Source: Ischnura elegans
Lineage: Eukaryota > Arthropoda > Insecta > Odonata > Coenagrionidae
NCBI RefSeq assembly: GCF_921293095.1
Contig: NC_060247.1
Coordinates: 109,635,111-109,699,110 of the forward strand
Length of the DNA stretch: 64,000 nucleotides
Direction: 5' to 3'
Shown here: positions 29,691 to 42,100 of the stretch, one piece after another
Position numbering within the stretch: the stretch's first letter is position 1
How the letters are laid out: each line of letters begins with the position of its first letter
Position numbers and translations under genes: made by a program
The notes under the pieces: generated by a model
What the model saw: the letters and a program-made list of their open reading frames with translations, nothing else
Databases searched by the model: none
Told to the model about the DNA's origin: nothing

Positions 29691-32690
29691 AATTAGAACT
29701 TGTTTCAATAATGTTAATGTGCACATTTTTCCCACCCTTTTATAGGCTACAAAATATTTTTGTAGGATTAGTTTGGGAACTGGGTAGTATTTAGTAATGG
29801 CATGAGCTAGCTTGTGTTATTTGAGAATATAATACCTTATATATTGCTATGAACAGCCTTTCATATAGCTGGCAAATGCTGAATGACATGTTAACTTTAT
29901 TCTCATGTTTGGTTAATATGTGAGATTTTACAACCTGTGAAAGTTATGTAGCATGTATTGTTTCAAATAGTCTTTGTAATTCTATTTCAGGTGTACAAGG
30001 ATTTTATTTGGATCTTACATCAGGGAGAATATCAGTTTATTTTAAGAAGTTGATGACTTTAAGTATGGAATTGCTGGCATTTGGTATACTTTTTATAATG
30101 GTTTTTATATGTTGTGTTTTCTAGCAGCCTGGTGCAATGGTTATTGATGAACTACTTGAAGAACAGTTATTCTTATTCCAGGATGATAATATGCATATTA
30201 TAACTATCCCTCTTAATGATCAGTGCACACTCATATGACTTATGTGAATATAGATACAGTTTTGTGATTAACTTAACCGTGGAGATTGTAGTGAATTATA
30301 ATATAAGAATGTGATTATGATGAGCCTGGATGATTTATTTCTCTCTCCATCAATGCAGCATTATTAGTATAGTTTGACTGCATATTGAGATGCACCATAT
30401 CTTTCCTTTCGGGGTTATCTCCTGCATTTAGCTCGGTATTAATCATTTCGTTTCATTTAATACCCATTATGTCTGTACCCCACCCTGTATCTATAGTGCA
30501 TTTCAACCCATAATATATCCATTAAAATTAACACATGAGCGAGGTATTCTACTGGATTTGTAAAACTACTTCCTACAATTTAACAGGCTTTATGCTTCAG
30601 TTATTTACATCCATGATTGTCTTGTCATTGTTAATTGTCTGAGTCTAATTGCTCAATTTGGAATGCATTTGCTCCGTGCAGCATTTGCTGACTTAAAATC
30701 AGTGATTGAGTTTGGAATCCATCCTATTCTAATTAATGTTCTGATGTATATTCATTTATTGCAGTTATTTGTAAAATCTTTAATGTACCTAAAGGCTCAC
30801 CTGAGTGCACACTGACATCACTGTGTCAGATTATTTGCCATGATTCTTGGAATATTTGCATGCGGATTATTCTAGTATTACATTCATTATTGGGATTGGC
30901 AATATTTACAATTTCTAACTAATTAACATAGGCCTCAACTTTAGACAATTAATAAGCATTCAATGAGAGTTTATTATTATCATATGGACATGTTATCACT
31001 TTCCTAGGTTCCTTTGTCATCTATGGTTTGGTGAATTGTGAACATGTTAGCCATGAGAGTTGTTAAATGATTTGAAGAATGGAATAACATCTGTGTTAAC
31101 TATGGGAGCAAGTGAGTCTCATTCGGAACATTGTGGAAACAGTCTATGAAGATGAATGATTGGCAAGCATGAGTAAGTAGGAGCATTTTTCATTTGTCTT
31201 GCCTTTTCGAAATGTATCCAAGGATGTCCTTATAATTATTTTCTTTCTTCTAGGTTGATCTGTCTTCAATGGTGGAGCAAATGAGATACCCATCAGGGAC
31301 ATTGCTTTAGGAAAATCTTAGTATTTTTGACCTGTGGGGATGGTGAAGTCTGATTATCTTTGGTAACGTTGGTGAAGTAAGTTTGATAAGCTGTCTCTAA
31401 TCTGTCTCTTAAGTTAGATAAAATCAGGGCAAAGCTGTTATAATGCAAGTATATAATGCAATGCAAATTATAATGCAATGCTGGTATATGCTATTGGAGT
31501 ATATGAGGCCTTATGCATTGCTGTGAACTTGTCATTTTGCAGGCATATGGTAATGGTGAATGGCATTTCAACTTTATTTTACATATTTGGATAATGTGTG
31601 AGACTACTGCAATCTGCAATCCTTGGAAATTATGTAATATGTACTGTTTCCGATGGTCTTTTTAATTGTATTTCAGGTTTGCAAGGATTTTATTAGGATC
31701 TTACATCAGGAGGAATATCAGTATATTTAGAAGTTGATGATTTTAAGTATGGAATTGATGTTTAGTACAATCCATTTATTTTAAGATATTATTCTATGAA
31801 CTACAAACACAATTACATAGTTCTGATTTTTTCGGGATCATGGTTTAAGTATTGTTGGGTATTCTATACACTGACCTATAATGATAACTTGGATGAACAT
31901 AACTTTTTCCTTTTGAATGTTGATTTCCCATGAACATACTTGTGCATCTCAAATTGAATGGTTTGTTCAATTAATTACATTGTTAACTCTTCGGTTTACT
32001 TTGTCTCATGGTATTTATATGTTATGTTTTCTAGCAGCCTGGTGCAGTGGATAATCATGAACTATTTGAAAAACTGTTCTTCTTAATCCGGGACAGGATA
32101 CTATGCATTAAGTGGCAGGCTGGATTTGTAATCCTGAGGGTGATACCTGTTGTGTGGACCTTACTGCTACATTTGCCAGCATTAGCAAAATCATCATTCC
32201 TTAAAGTCTAGACATTATGGCAGTGCACCTTTAAATGGATGTTTTAAAAGCCTTAAATTATGTGCATCTGTTTTGAAATTAGTTTGATCAAATTGTACTA
32301 CTATTTCAACAAAATTATATTTTATTTATTCTGGAAAAATATTCTATTGCCCATGACTTTCTGTTTTAATGATCAAACATTACTTTATATGACTGTAATT
32401 GTAAATAGTTATGTGATTTACTGAACTGTGGAGATTGTAGTGAATTTTATTATAATATAAGGATGTGATTACGATGTGCCAGCTTTTTTTATTTCTATCC
32501 AGCAATTCATCTCAATAAGTATTTTAATTGTTAATGGTCTGGGTGTAATTTGGAATGCATTTGCTCTGTGCTGAATTAAATGCAGTTGCAGTCAGATTAT
32601 TTGTCACGATTCTTAGAAAATTGGTAAGCAGATGGTTCTAGTATTACATACATGATTTGGAGTAGCAATGTTAATAAATTCACAACCCTC
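28700..32690 (+). repeat. ~2-kb internal duplication in E2
   Basis: Landmarks appear twice in the same order: TTTCAGGT(G/T)T(A/G)CAAGG at 29,988 and 31,674, TTCTAGCAGCCTGGTGCA at 30,118 and 32,029, 'tggagattgtagtgaatt' at about 30,283 and 32,425, and TTTGGAATGCATTTGCTC at 30,657 and 32,553. Offsets vary from 1.7 to 2.1 kb because of indels, so the duplication is old. Both copies keep the same splice-acceptor-like sites. Confidence 0.75.
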
Positions 32691-32952
32691 TTAGATCAGT
32701 CATCCTATCGCTTGGTTTGGGCATTTTTCGAGAGTCGAACCAAGGTCCTCAGACTAAAATACCACCATATAATATAATTTTAATAATTTAATTTTTATTT
32801 AATAAAATAATAAAAGTATTATCAGGTATGCTATAATTTCCTATAACCTTGGGAGATTTCATGAATCTAATTTCATAAATAAAGGAATAAAACATGGTTC
32901 CTTGTACCTATGCACCCGGAGCGCTGAAGTAAGAAAATTTTTGTCGCGTGGG

Positions 32953-33902
32953 TTGACAATTTTTCTAGAGTCGAACCGAGGTCTTCAGTGTCAAAAACTG
33001 CCCGTGTTCGCAAGTATATTATAATCATCTATGACCATGGAAAATTTCATGTACCAGACTTCCTAAATAAGGAAGCAAGACATGGTGCCTTACAACTCAT
33101 GCATCCAGAGCGCTGCAGTGCGAAATTTATTTTTCCCGTGAGTTGACAATTTTTCTAGAGTCGAACCGAGGTCTTCAGTGTCAAAAACTGCCCGTGTTCG
33201 CAAGTATATTATAATCATCTATGACCATGGAAAATTTCATGTACCAGACTTCCTAAATAAGGAAGCAAGACATGGTGCCTTACAACCCATGCATCCAGAG
33301 CGCTGCAGTGCGAAATTTATTTTTCCCGTGAGTTGACAATTTTTCTAGAGTCGAACCGAGGTCTTCAGTGTCAAAAACTACCCGTGTTCGCAAGTATATT
33401 ATAATTATCTATGACCATGGAAAATTTCATGTACCAGACTTCCTAAATAAGGAAGCAAGACATGGTGCCTTACAACCCATGCATCCAGAGCGCTGCAGTG
33501 CGAAATTTATTTTTCCCGTGAGTTGACAATTTTTCTGGAGTCGAACCGAGGTCTTCAGTGTCAAAAACTGCCCGTGTTCGCAAGTATATTATAATCATCT
33601 ATGACCATGGAAAATGTCATGTACCAGACTTCCTAAATAAGGAAGCAAGACATGGTGCCTTACAACCCATGCATCCAGAGCGCTGCAGTGCGAAATTTAT
33701 TTTTCCCGTGATTTGACAATTTTTCTAGAGTCGAACCGAGGTCTTCAGTGTCAAAAACTGCCCGTGTTCGCAAGTATATTATAATCATCTATGACCATGG
33801 AAAATTTCATGTACCAGACTTCCTAAATAAGGAAGCAAGACATGGTGCCTTACAACTCATGCATCCAGAGCGCTGCAGTGCGAAATTTATTTTTCCCGTG
33901 AT
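32953..33902 (+). repeat. 190-bp satellite array (five near-identical units) inside E2
   Basis: TTGACAATTTTTCTAGAGTC recurs at 32,953, 33,143, 33,333, 33,523 (with GGAG for AGAG), 33,713 and 33,903, exactly 190 bp apart. Units differ at only a few positions. A diverged unit with an AT-rich insertion precedes (about 32,719-32,952) and a strongly diverged one follows (33,903 to about 34,070). The near-identity compared with the decayed surroundings means recent unequal exchange or slippage. Confidence 0.95.
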
Positions 33903-34158
33903 TTGACAATTTTTCTAGAGTCGAACCGTGGACCATAGACTCAAAATACAGACGTATCATAAATTTCCATTTTATTAACTATTTATAAAAAAAATTTCAT
34001 GTCCCTGCATCGATTACGTTGTGAGATAACCGTGTTCCCTTTTACCTATGTCTCCCATTTAAATGCACGTAAAATTTGAATTCCCGCCGCGCTTGAGAAT
34101 CAAGATGGCGGATTACATTGGTCAAGTGCGTGACACGACCTGGCTTTTACCGACCTTG

Positions 34159-34166
34159 CATACTAT
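34159..34166. repeat. 8-bp target duplication, third copy
   Basis: CATACTAT directly after the right end of E2; identical to 26,736-26,743. Confidence 0.9.
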
Positions 34167-34695
34167 GGCTAGACACTGGCGACATCTGATGAGTTACCAA
34201 AGTAATTCCAAGTGGAAAATGAATTAACAAGAGCAAATAATCTGTTGGAAGGAAAAAGAGAATGTGCAGGGCAAAGTTCTTGTTTTAATTGGAATGATTT
34301 TCAACGTATGTGCTTATTATGAGCTGCTTATGAATTAAATATTGCATTCCAGCGTCGTCGAGCATTGTTCCTTGCTACGTAGAGCTTAATTCAGATGTGT
34401 TCCCCCAACTAATCATTTCATCGATAGCGTAGTTTGCATTTTTCAAACTGCTCTAATGATACGAATTAAAGGTTCTATTAGTGATAATTAGGCTGATATC
34501 CACAACATGTACTACTAATTGCCCTTGATTCGGATGTGCTGACAAATCATTGAAGTAGGTGAAGAAAAGAGGACCTAATCTTGAGACTTAAGCCTCAATT
34601 GAGGCACTTTTGTGATGATTTGGGCTTGAGATACACTTGTCGCTGCGTTACAGTCTTAGCAGTTATTGTTTTCTGATTTTGACAGAGGACATGAT
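34167..34695. other. Intergenic, nothing recognised
   Basis: AT-rich, no frame or repeat identified. Confidence 0.4.
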
Positions 34696-35400
34696 CCAGC
34701 GATGTTTGCACACGCGCCGGATTTTTACTGATCAAAGATAAGTTGCTACATTTTTGAGTCGGCGCCGGTGGTCCACAGTGGCAATGGCCGTCAGATATCC
34801 GGTTTTACCGGTTAAAATATCGGAGTTTGTATCACGAATATTATAAAAGAGGATCCTCAGGTCGGCTTTTAAATTTATTGTCACCCACCGCCTATTAAAA
34901 AGGGTTTACAAATGTCGCCAATCGCGTCGCTGACGGACAAAATGAATCAAGTTGGTGGTCCACAGTGGCAATGGCCGTCAGATATCCGGTTTTACCGGTT
35001 AAAATATCGGAGTTTGTATCACGAATATTATATAAGAGGATCCTCAGGTCGGCTTCTAAATTTATTGTCACCCACCGCCTATTAAAAAGGGTTTACAAAT
35101 GTCGCCAATCGCGTCGCTGACGGACAAAATGAATCAAGTTTCACGCGATGTTTGCGCACGCGCCGGATTTTTACTGATCAAAGATAAGTTGCTACATTTT
35201 TGAATCCGCGGCGGTGGTCCAAAGTGGCAATGGCCGGCAGCTTACCGGTTTTACCGGTAAAATATTGGAGTTTGCACCACGAATATTAAGAAAGAGGATC
35301 CTCAAGTCGGCTTATGAATTTAATGTCACCCACCGCCCATTCACAGTGGTTTACAAATGTCGCCACTCGCGTCGCTGACGGACAAAATAAATCAAGTTTC
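34696..35400 (+). repeat. Short array in A-B-B-A'-B' order
   Basis: A 187-bp B unit occurs twice back to back (34,767-34,953 and 34,954-35,140) with only a few differences. A third, clearly diverged B' lies at 35,213-35,398. A ~70-bp A segment (GTTTGCACACGCGCCGGATT...) precedes the first B (from 34,696) and the third (35,141-35,212) but not the second. So the ancestral unit is A+B (~260 bp), and one B was duplicated recently. Units contain the palindromic CCGGTTTTACCGG. Confidence 0.85.
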
Positions 35401-35523
35401 ACGGAGAAATAAGGTATATTTGGGCTGGCAACCGAAATTCATATACATAATGCTGTGATCTATCAAATTCATAACTTTTCAATGCTAGTCCTCGCAATTA
35501 AAAACATTGAACTGCAAAATATT

Positions 35524-36866
35524 GGCAAAAAGTGGATCGAATCGCACCCGTCGCCGCACCGCGAGCATTCTTGAAATCAGTTTTAAATGCGATTGAAGTG
35601 GCAACAAATCAGACGTAGGTGGGAATAATGGGAATTGGGCCTCCTTTTTGTGGACTCCTTGGTTTGCACTCCAACCGACCACGCACAGGAACCGGTAAAA
35701 TGCCGGCTGTCACTGTCGCCGACACAAAAGCATCTACATCTACATTATTACCCGGAAGCCACGTAAAAGGCGTGCGGCAGGGGGTGTTAGGACAACAGCC
35801 GTTTACACATAAAAATGATGCACTCTAACGAAGTTGAGACTAGCATTTATTAAAGTCCTTTATGATTCGTGGGAAAAACGAATTCCCACATCTATCCGTT
35901 CGGGAAAATATTTCTCTTAATTTGTCGCTTCAATCGGACCTCGAAGTATAGTGGGGCTCTAATATTATGTTTTTTTAAATGTGGTGCTCTTCAAGATATC
36001 CATTCTTAATTGTTCAAGCAATCTAAGCCTAGCGCGCAGGCTCTGAGTCTCCATCGGCTACCAGTCTAATTCGTTTAACATCAAGTCAAATACGTTCAAG
36101 CAAGTGATCCTTTGACCGGTAAAAAACCGGCGTGTGTTGGAGCAGCATTAGCCTTGATAACAATGAGGGAGTTTATCATCGATGAGGTCAGCTTAATCAG
36201 GAAACAAGCCCGAAAAAATTTCGTTAATAACATTCGCCGGAAAAACTTACGATCTTTTATACTTAAGAAAGACGATAAATCACCAATTCCTAGACGACAT
36301 ATCGGTTGCGAAACTTGTCTAATTTTTGAAGGAACATATATTTTACCCAAGAAGCTTTCGCAGGAAATTATCTCATTGCAGCCACAAGGAAGTGGCTACT
36401 TCATAATAATGTGCAATTAAACCAAAATCTAAATAAAATGATCATATCACGAAAATATAGTGAATGCGGTTGTCTTAGTTCTTGAAAATTTGTCACTCAA
36501 TCGGTCATCAGTCATATTAGAGGTATTCCTTATTTTTAAAAGTAATTTACCCACCAATAACTGTCACAAGTAATGAAGTCATCTTTCTATGGGGTGAATT
36601 CCTCTTTCTCGCTGGTAAACTTCCACTATTCTTGAAGACCGATCCGATCCGATTTCTTACCTATCCACCCAGCACACTGCGCTGAGAGTCTAAACGAACC
36701 TGTATATATGTATAGATGCTGCAATACGAATTTCCTGCTAAATATCTCCACAGTGAACACGTGATTGTTCTGTGATCAGTCATGAGTATCAAAAAGTATA
36801 TCCATTTCGCTCTAATTATCAACCATTTTATCAGTCAATAGATAAGATTGACGAAAATCAGTAGAT
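35524..36866. repeat. Dispersed repeat, copy 2 (partner at 1-800)
   Basis: See copy 1. This longer copy includes the ~525 bp (about 36,275-36,812) missing from copy 1. A reading frame at 36,112-36,420 (+) ends with 'CLIFEGTYILPKKLSQEI'; part of it ('FVNNI..K.LRSFIL.KD') is also readable, with a stop, in copy 1, which hints at a former coding function, not identified. Confidence 0.85.
35725..36110 (-). mobile_element. LINE 3' end inserted in the dispersed repeat
   Basis: Reverse complement matches 22,500-22,876: 'ctgcgcgctaggcttagatt', the frame end, the UTR and a clear TGTAGATGTAGATG tail (35,733-35,746). Both repeat copies hold it in the same place. Confidence 0.8.
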
Positions 36867-37039
36867 TGGAGCATAATCAGACGCACTGGGGAAAAGTTTG
36901 GTCAAAAGATATGCAAAGAATATTCTGTACCACAGCCTCTTTAGTGCAAAGGATGTTCTTCATGAATGTCTCGAGAATCAACAAACTAAGCACTATCCGA
37001 GTTCAAAGTACATTCTCCTGAAGTAGTGCAAAGGATGTT

Positions 37040-37460
37040 CATTGGATAATCATCTTGCATTACCCTTGGATGCATCGTCCTGCAAGAAGGTTCAAAGTTT
37101 CTTCATAGGATATTCATCTTGCACTACCCTTGGCTGTATCGTGCTGTAAGAAGGTACAAAGTTTATTCATAGGATGTGCACAGTGGTGGACCTTTATCAT
37201 ATGTGGTATTTCGGGTGTTCTTTGGATATGCATCGTGCATTACTACTGGCTAGGTCGTACAGCGAGAAGGTTCAGAGTTGCTTCATAGGATGTGCATGGT
37301 GGTGGAAATTTATCAGACCTTATATATTTTGGATGTTCTCTGGATATGCATCGTGCACTACCTCTGACTATATCATGCAGTGAGAAGCTTCAAAGTTTAT
37401 TCATAGGATGTGCATGGTGGTGGACCTTTATCTGACGTTATAGTTTGGACTTTAATTGAA
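37040..37460 (+). repeat. Imperfect tandem repeat, units of 64 and ~117 bp
   Basis: TTCATAGGAT(G/A)T recurs at 37,102, 37,166, 37,282 and 37,400. The 64-bp unit lacks the middle segment with GTGGTGGACCTTTATC that the ~117-bp units have. Confidence 0.75.
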
Positions 37461-38289
37461 TATGTATCTCGCCATACCCGACGAGCTTTATTTCGATAAT
37501 CAATTTGGAACGTTCATAATAATTATTCTACAGTTCCGGAATAATATTTACAAAGCTATTGAAAGAATAACCACACTCATGATCATTGTCCGACATTTCT
37601 TTCCTCACACATCATCGGGTCAGTCTTCATAGTGCGAATTGATCTGACGTGTGAACCGAGCGTTTTAGAATACTGTGTTGACATTTGAGAGATATATTTA
37701 CCAATCTGTATTAAGTATTACCATAAGCACTGCAACTGAAGAAAAATATCAACTGGGTCCCGCTGCGTTGTGAAAGACTACAACTATCCTTTGAGGAGGG
37801 ACACCGAGCGTTCTTAATAATTATTCTCTTGGTTGAGGATATCAACAAAACTATGGAAAGAACTCATACACACATTAATCCAATTTGATCAGTAGTCGGC
37901 TCGGTCTCTTCTACTCCGGGTCCGTGGGGCTCTTCCCAGCGCAGGACTCCAAACACCACGAGTTAGGGGTAGAGTGAATGTAATGCAATTCAGTGTCACC
38001 TAGAGCCACTCCAGGTCTCAGCACCTTTTCGTGGGTATGCTTCCGCGAAGGATATTATTATTTTACGAAATTATGCTTTAGTCAGAAAGAAATCGAGTGT
38101 ACATCACAAACATAGTATTTCCTTTATTCATTAGGAATCGAATATCTGCTGAGCGTTAAAACAACAAGCACAATGCATGAATAACGCATGCATGTTTCTG
38201 AATTTTATTATTAGATATTTCTAACACCATGTGGTAGTATAATTTTTAAGTATGCGTAACGTTTTTAGGACCGTGTGGTGTGCATGTGG

Positions 38290-38378
38290 GTATCCAATTG
38301 CATTCTGCATGCTGGTGATTGATCACCCATTGCCAAAATATCCTAGAGGTGGCTCGCAAGGTATTATGTAGATGTAGA
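38290..38378 (+). mobile_element. Very short LINE tail
   Basis: GGTGATTGATCACCC, GGTGGCTCGCAAGG and TATTATGTAGATGTAG in order; the same ~75 bp occurs as a clean insertion at 61,822-61,895. Only the last part of the LINE 3' UTR is present. Confidence 0.7.
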
Positions 38379-39130
38379 AAACCTCGAACTATATCGTTAT
38401 TACGCTGACGTGAGATCCTTACGCTAGTTCAAACAATATTTAGCCGTAAAGGGGTTTAGCTATACAAGCGCAAGGATTCTCCCCTCTTCACACTCCTCCC
38501 CACCTACCATTCCAGTCACCTTCACCCGTAGGCCTCGGCCTAGCCGTTCCACAACCTCAACTCCATGTCTTCTGTACCATCAGCTTCGCTTGTCGTGGAT
38601 TCAAAACCTACCGTCTTTTTTCGATTATGGTGTTAAACAAAATGTACGATTTGTTTATAAAGATAAAATATACAAATATGAAACCTAGCTTTTAATATTG
38701 CGGACCGAATTTGATAAAGACTTCGCATTCAGAATTTCCGTGAAAGAAGCAGTAAAGGCGTTGGTATTCACGCGAACGTCGCACTCATGTTAAGAAGACA
38801 TTTGGAAGGAAAATATGAGGTAATCTTCGAACTTCACGTGAATTGTGATGTGTTTTCCGCATTCCACCTGCATCTTGGATCGTAAAACCTGCGGTTATCA
38901 GTAAAATAATGTGCTAAATCAACTATCTTTACCGTAATCCCCCAACTTTGTTCAATGAATATGCTTAGAATGTTCACCTTGCACATTGCCGAATTTAGTG
39001 CAGCGAGGAACGACCTCTGCACGTCCTATGAACGTTATAAGCACATTCAATCATGAAACTCTGCACATACTTTGAATTACTTCAAACTTAATTCTGCATA
39101 ACCTTTCCCCACTGGGGATACTTATTCTAA

Positions 39131-42100
39131 TTGGTGAATTGGAATAAGCCTCTGAATTCTGAATTTGCGCATCCGCGAAAATGTATTAAAAATGCAAAAT
39201 ACATTTGGTATTTGAAAAAAAAGCTAAAAAATAGTATTTTTAAATACCTTATATATTAAAAGTAGATTTGTGTGGAAACTATTTATTAAAATTTTGTACC
39301 GACTAACACTTTCAACCCGAAGGTAAAAACTTTTATTTTTCCGTGATCAGAAAATTGTTTTGCCGTCAATTAGGCTTATAATTGTTAAATTTTGTAAAAA
39401 TAATCGAAATAGGTCACTATTCAAAAAGATATTGATATTGTTTAAGCTCTTTTTGCCGTCAACCGTGGATGACGCTCGGATCTGGAGGAGGTAAAGACTT
39501 CGGCGCTGGCAGTATATTCAAGTAAATCGCCCGCGGCAACTTTTTGAAATCTTTTTTTCAAACTATTTCACATTTTTTTATTTCGAGGATTGATATATTA
39601 GTTAACAGTTTATACATTTAGGCATTTTTTTCAAAGTTTTTAGGGGGGCATTTTTTATTTTTCGTACTTATTTATTCATCCTATACATATTTTATGTATA
39701 CGATGATTCATTTTACCGATCTCTGCTAAGACGAAGCAGCTTTTTTTCTCGTTACTTCCTATCCAAGAATATGCAGTGTCTCTTAGTAGTGTTCATAGAC
39801 AAATTATTTATTTTCGTTTGGCTAGTTTCCATGATTGTTCCACTGCATATACATTGCTAGGGTTAATCCAATTCAGTGGAAATAAGTGGGGAAGTCGAAG
39901 GATCTCGTCCGTTGACAGCTGGTATTCGATGAGATGGAAAAGGAACCAGAGACACCACACTCGGAAGGAGCATTGGTGGCATTTGTCTTGAGAAATGTGC
40001 AATAATTGCGTTCCAAAGGAACCAGGCAGCTGCCCAATGCCACACGAAGTTGAGTTATCGAGGGTTCCATTTCCAAGTTGAGGAACGTGAAGAGATATGA
40101 TTTCCTATAGTAAATAACTCACAATGTTAGATATTGTGATGTTAACGATAGTATAATGAAACTTTTATGGTAACAATATTTTGAGAGAGTTTTTTCGATT
40201 AAAATAGCTCTTTTCTATGAATGTTATTATATAAAGGAGATATTGTATAAAATTATTGTTAAAATTTAATATAAAAAAATCATTATGCGATAAAGCTTAG
40301 CTACTGTAACAAATGAATTCATTTTTAAATTGCATACCCATTCTATTTCTTGTTTTTTTCAAATATGGACTTTATGGTTTATAACTTCGTCGGTAGAATA
40401 TTGCATTAAAGCCAATATATTTCTATGGACAGTCATTAGGGCCAATATGGATGTAATGGACAGTCATGTCTACAAGGAGACAGAATACGGATAAAAATCT
40501 TAAGGCGTGGCATTCAATGCAAGGAAATAATCGGACACAACAAGTTGCTTGACACAGCTTAGTTTATGAAGGAATTTCTAAGAACATTAAAGACGATTGG
40601 TTAATGATACTTTGTACAGCAAATGGAGTACTAGTGTGACTCAGGCCGTTCTTTTCGGGGCACATCATTGCGCAATCTTACGTATGTACGAAGGCGCAAT
40701 AAAATTTGTATTATGTAAAGCGGTGGATTGCTACAACGTACGAGAGAATGCACTGTTGCGAGATGGCAAAATAGCCCCTGCTCTAATTGCGAGCTCGGAT
40801 TCTCGCAATTTCAACAAAAGTTTTCAATACTAAACCGCGCAATATTTGCCCCGTGTAAAACGGCCTAAATGCATATTCGAAAATACGATATACCAATTAT
40901 CACCGCTTCTATCATATTCGCGGAGTATTAGGAAATTAAAGCTTAACAGTATGGTTATAAACAATAATTACGATTAATCTAAGTGTGATTGTCGTCGTTT
41001 ATGTTACGTTAAAAATTACATTAAATGCTTTTTATTTATTTATTTAATTTATTTCAGTTTTTTACCTTACTTTAAAGATAACTTTTTACCCCGGTCTTAA
41101 TGAGAGATCATGGTCACAGGCAGGAGTTTTCCGTTTTCCACGGTAAATATATTTACTTGGAGGACCTGCGTCGAAAGCCTAAGAAAATTATGTTACGCAT
41201 GAGTGTTGTAACATTGTTTTTCAGCTTGTGTTATCACACAATGGCATTTCTTTTAAGATCAGAGTTGAAAATGCTTTAGTGGAATTACAATACTTGCTCA
41301 AGATTTTCCCCACCAACTTTTATCTTGAGCCGCACATTCCTCGCCCGCGATGCTTCATTCATAGCTTGGTCTTCCTGTGATTGATAACGAAGAGATAAGG
41401 CCAGCGAAATCCAGCATCTCTGAATCCATGAGTTTCGCCTGAATATCCAGATGTCAAGCTCTTAAAGTCAGATGTCTGAATAGCGCTGCGGTGACTTAAG
41501 CGAGTAGAATCTAATAATTACAAGGAGGTTGTGAATATCTGGAGGCACTGTTTCCGAGTTTTTAGCGTGGTCCAAGATCCGCCATCTTGGTTTGACGATT
41601 TTTGGACTCGTTAGTCTCCGACTGATATTTTGAAGTGGCTATGTTTTGTTCCGAATATGAATTACATTAAGTAAAAAATGATGCCGCAATAACTAGTATA
41701 TCGCCGGTGATTGTTATCGGATTTTTCCCTTTATTTCCCGGATCATTCGCGATACGTCTGTTAATCTATAAACTCTGTGTCTGTTAGCCACTTTATTGGT
41801 GGGGATATCCTTGGAAATATATTTTATTAGTGTAGTTTTTACATTTCCGTTGGCTATAATAAAATTCAATACCTGTATAAGGGCAGGCAAATGACTAGTT
41901 TACTCTCGTAAAATTTTACATTCAGCGGAGGTGGTTGTAGAACGTAACCGTGGTGACTGAAAATATTTATTCCCGGGGGAAAGATTTATGAGTAATAACT
42001 TCGCCAAGCCTACCAGTGAAGTAAGAGAATAAGGTTCGCATAGTGCGTTCTATAGTTTATTTTAATGTATTAAAGATTAACCAAATAGTAAACATTGACC

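Larger units (their letters stand above)
26744..34158 (+). mobile_element. P-superfamily (THAP) transposon E2, 7,415 bp, non-autonomous
   Basis: Ends are a ~30-bp terminal inverted repeat (CAAGGTCGGTAAAAG, then one mismatch, then CAGGTCGTGTCACGC), flanked on both sides by CATACTAT. Inside: a THAP exon, a possible coiled-coil exon, a field of ~250-270-bp repeats with splice-like borders, a ~2-kb duplication, and a 190-bp satellite array next to the right end. No frame long enough to be a transposase remains, and I found no recognisable RNase H-like catalytic segment. Length is large for a non-autonomous P element because of internal expansion. Confidence 0.85.
36880..39130. repeat. Region with inverted, possibly terminal, repeats and tandem units
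   Basis: CACTGGGGAAAAGTTTGG at 36,887 has a diverged inverted counterpart near 39,108 (CCTTTCCCCACTG), and copies of the motif around 'ggatatgcatcgtgcattac' point rightward at 37,040-37,460 and leftward at 38,950-39,050. This resembles a non-autonomous DNA element with subterminal repeats, but no target duplication was found. 37,500-38,280 and 38,400-38,900 contain nothing recognisable. Confidence 0.4.

Noticed and set aside
32953..33902. CRISPR array
   Set aside because: Whole 190-bp units repeat without unique spacers, and the context is eukaryotic.
39776..40076. Cluster of overlapping open frames on both strands
   Set aside because: No motif, no splice signals, no repeat partner; the openness follows from local composition.
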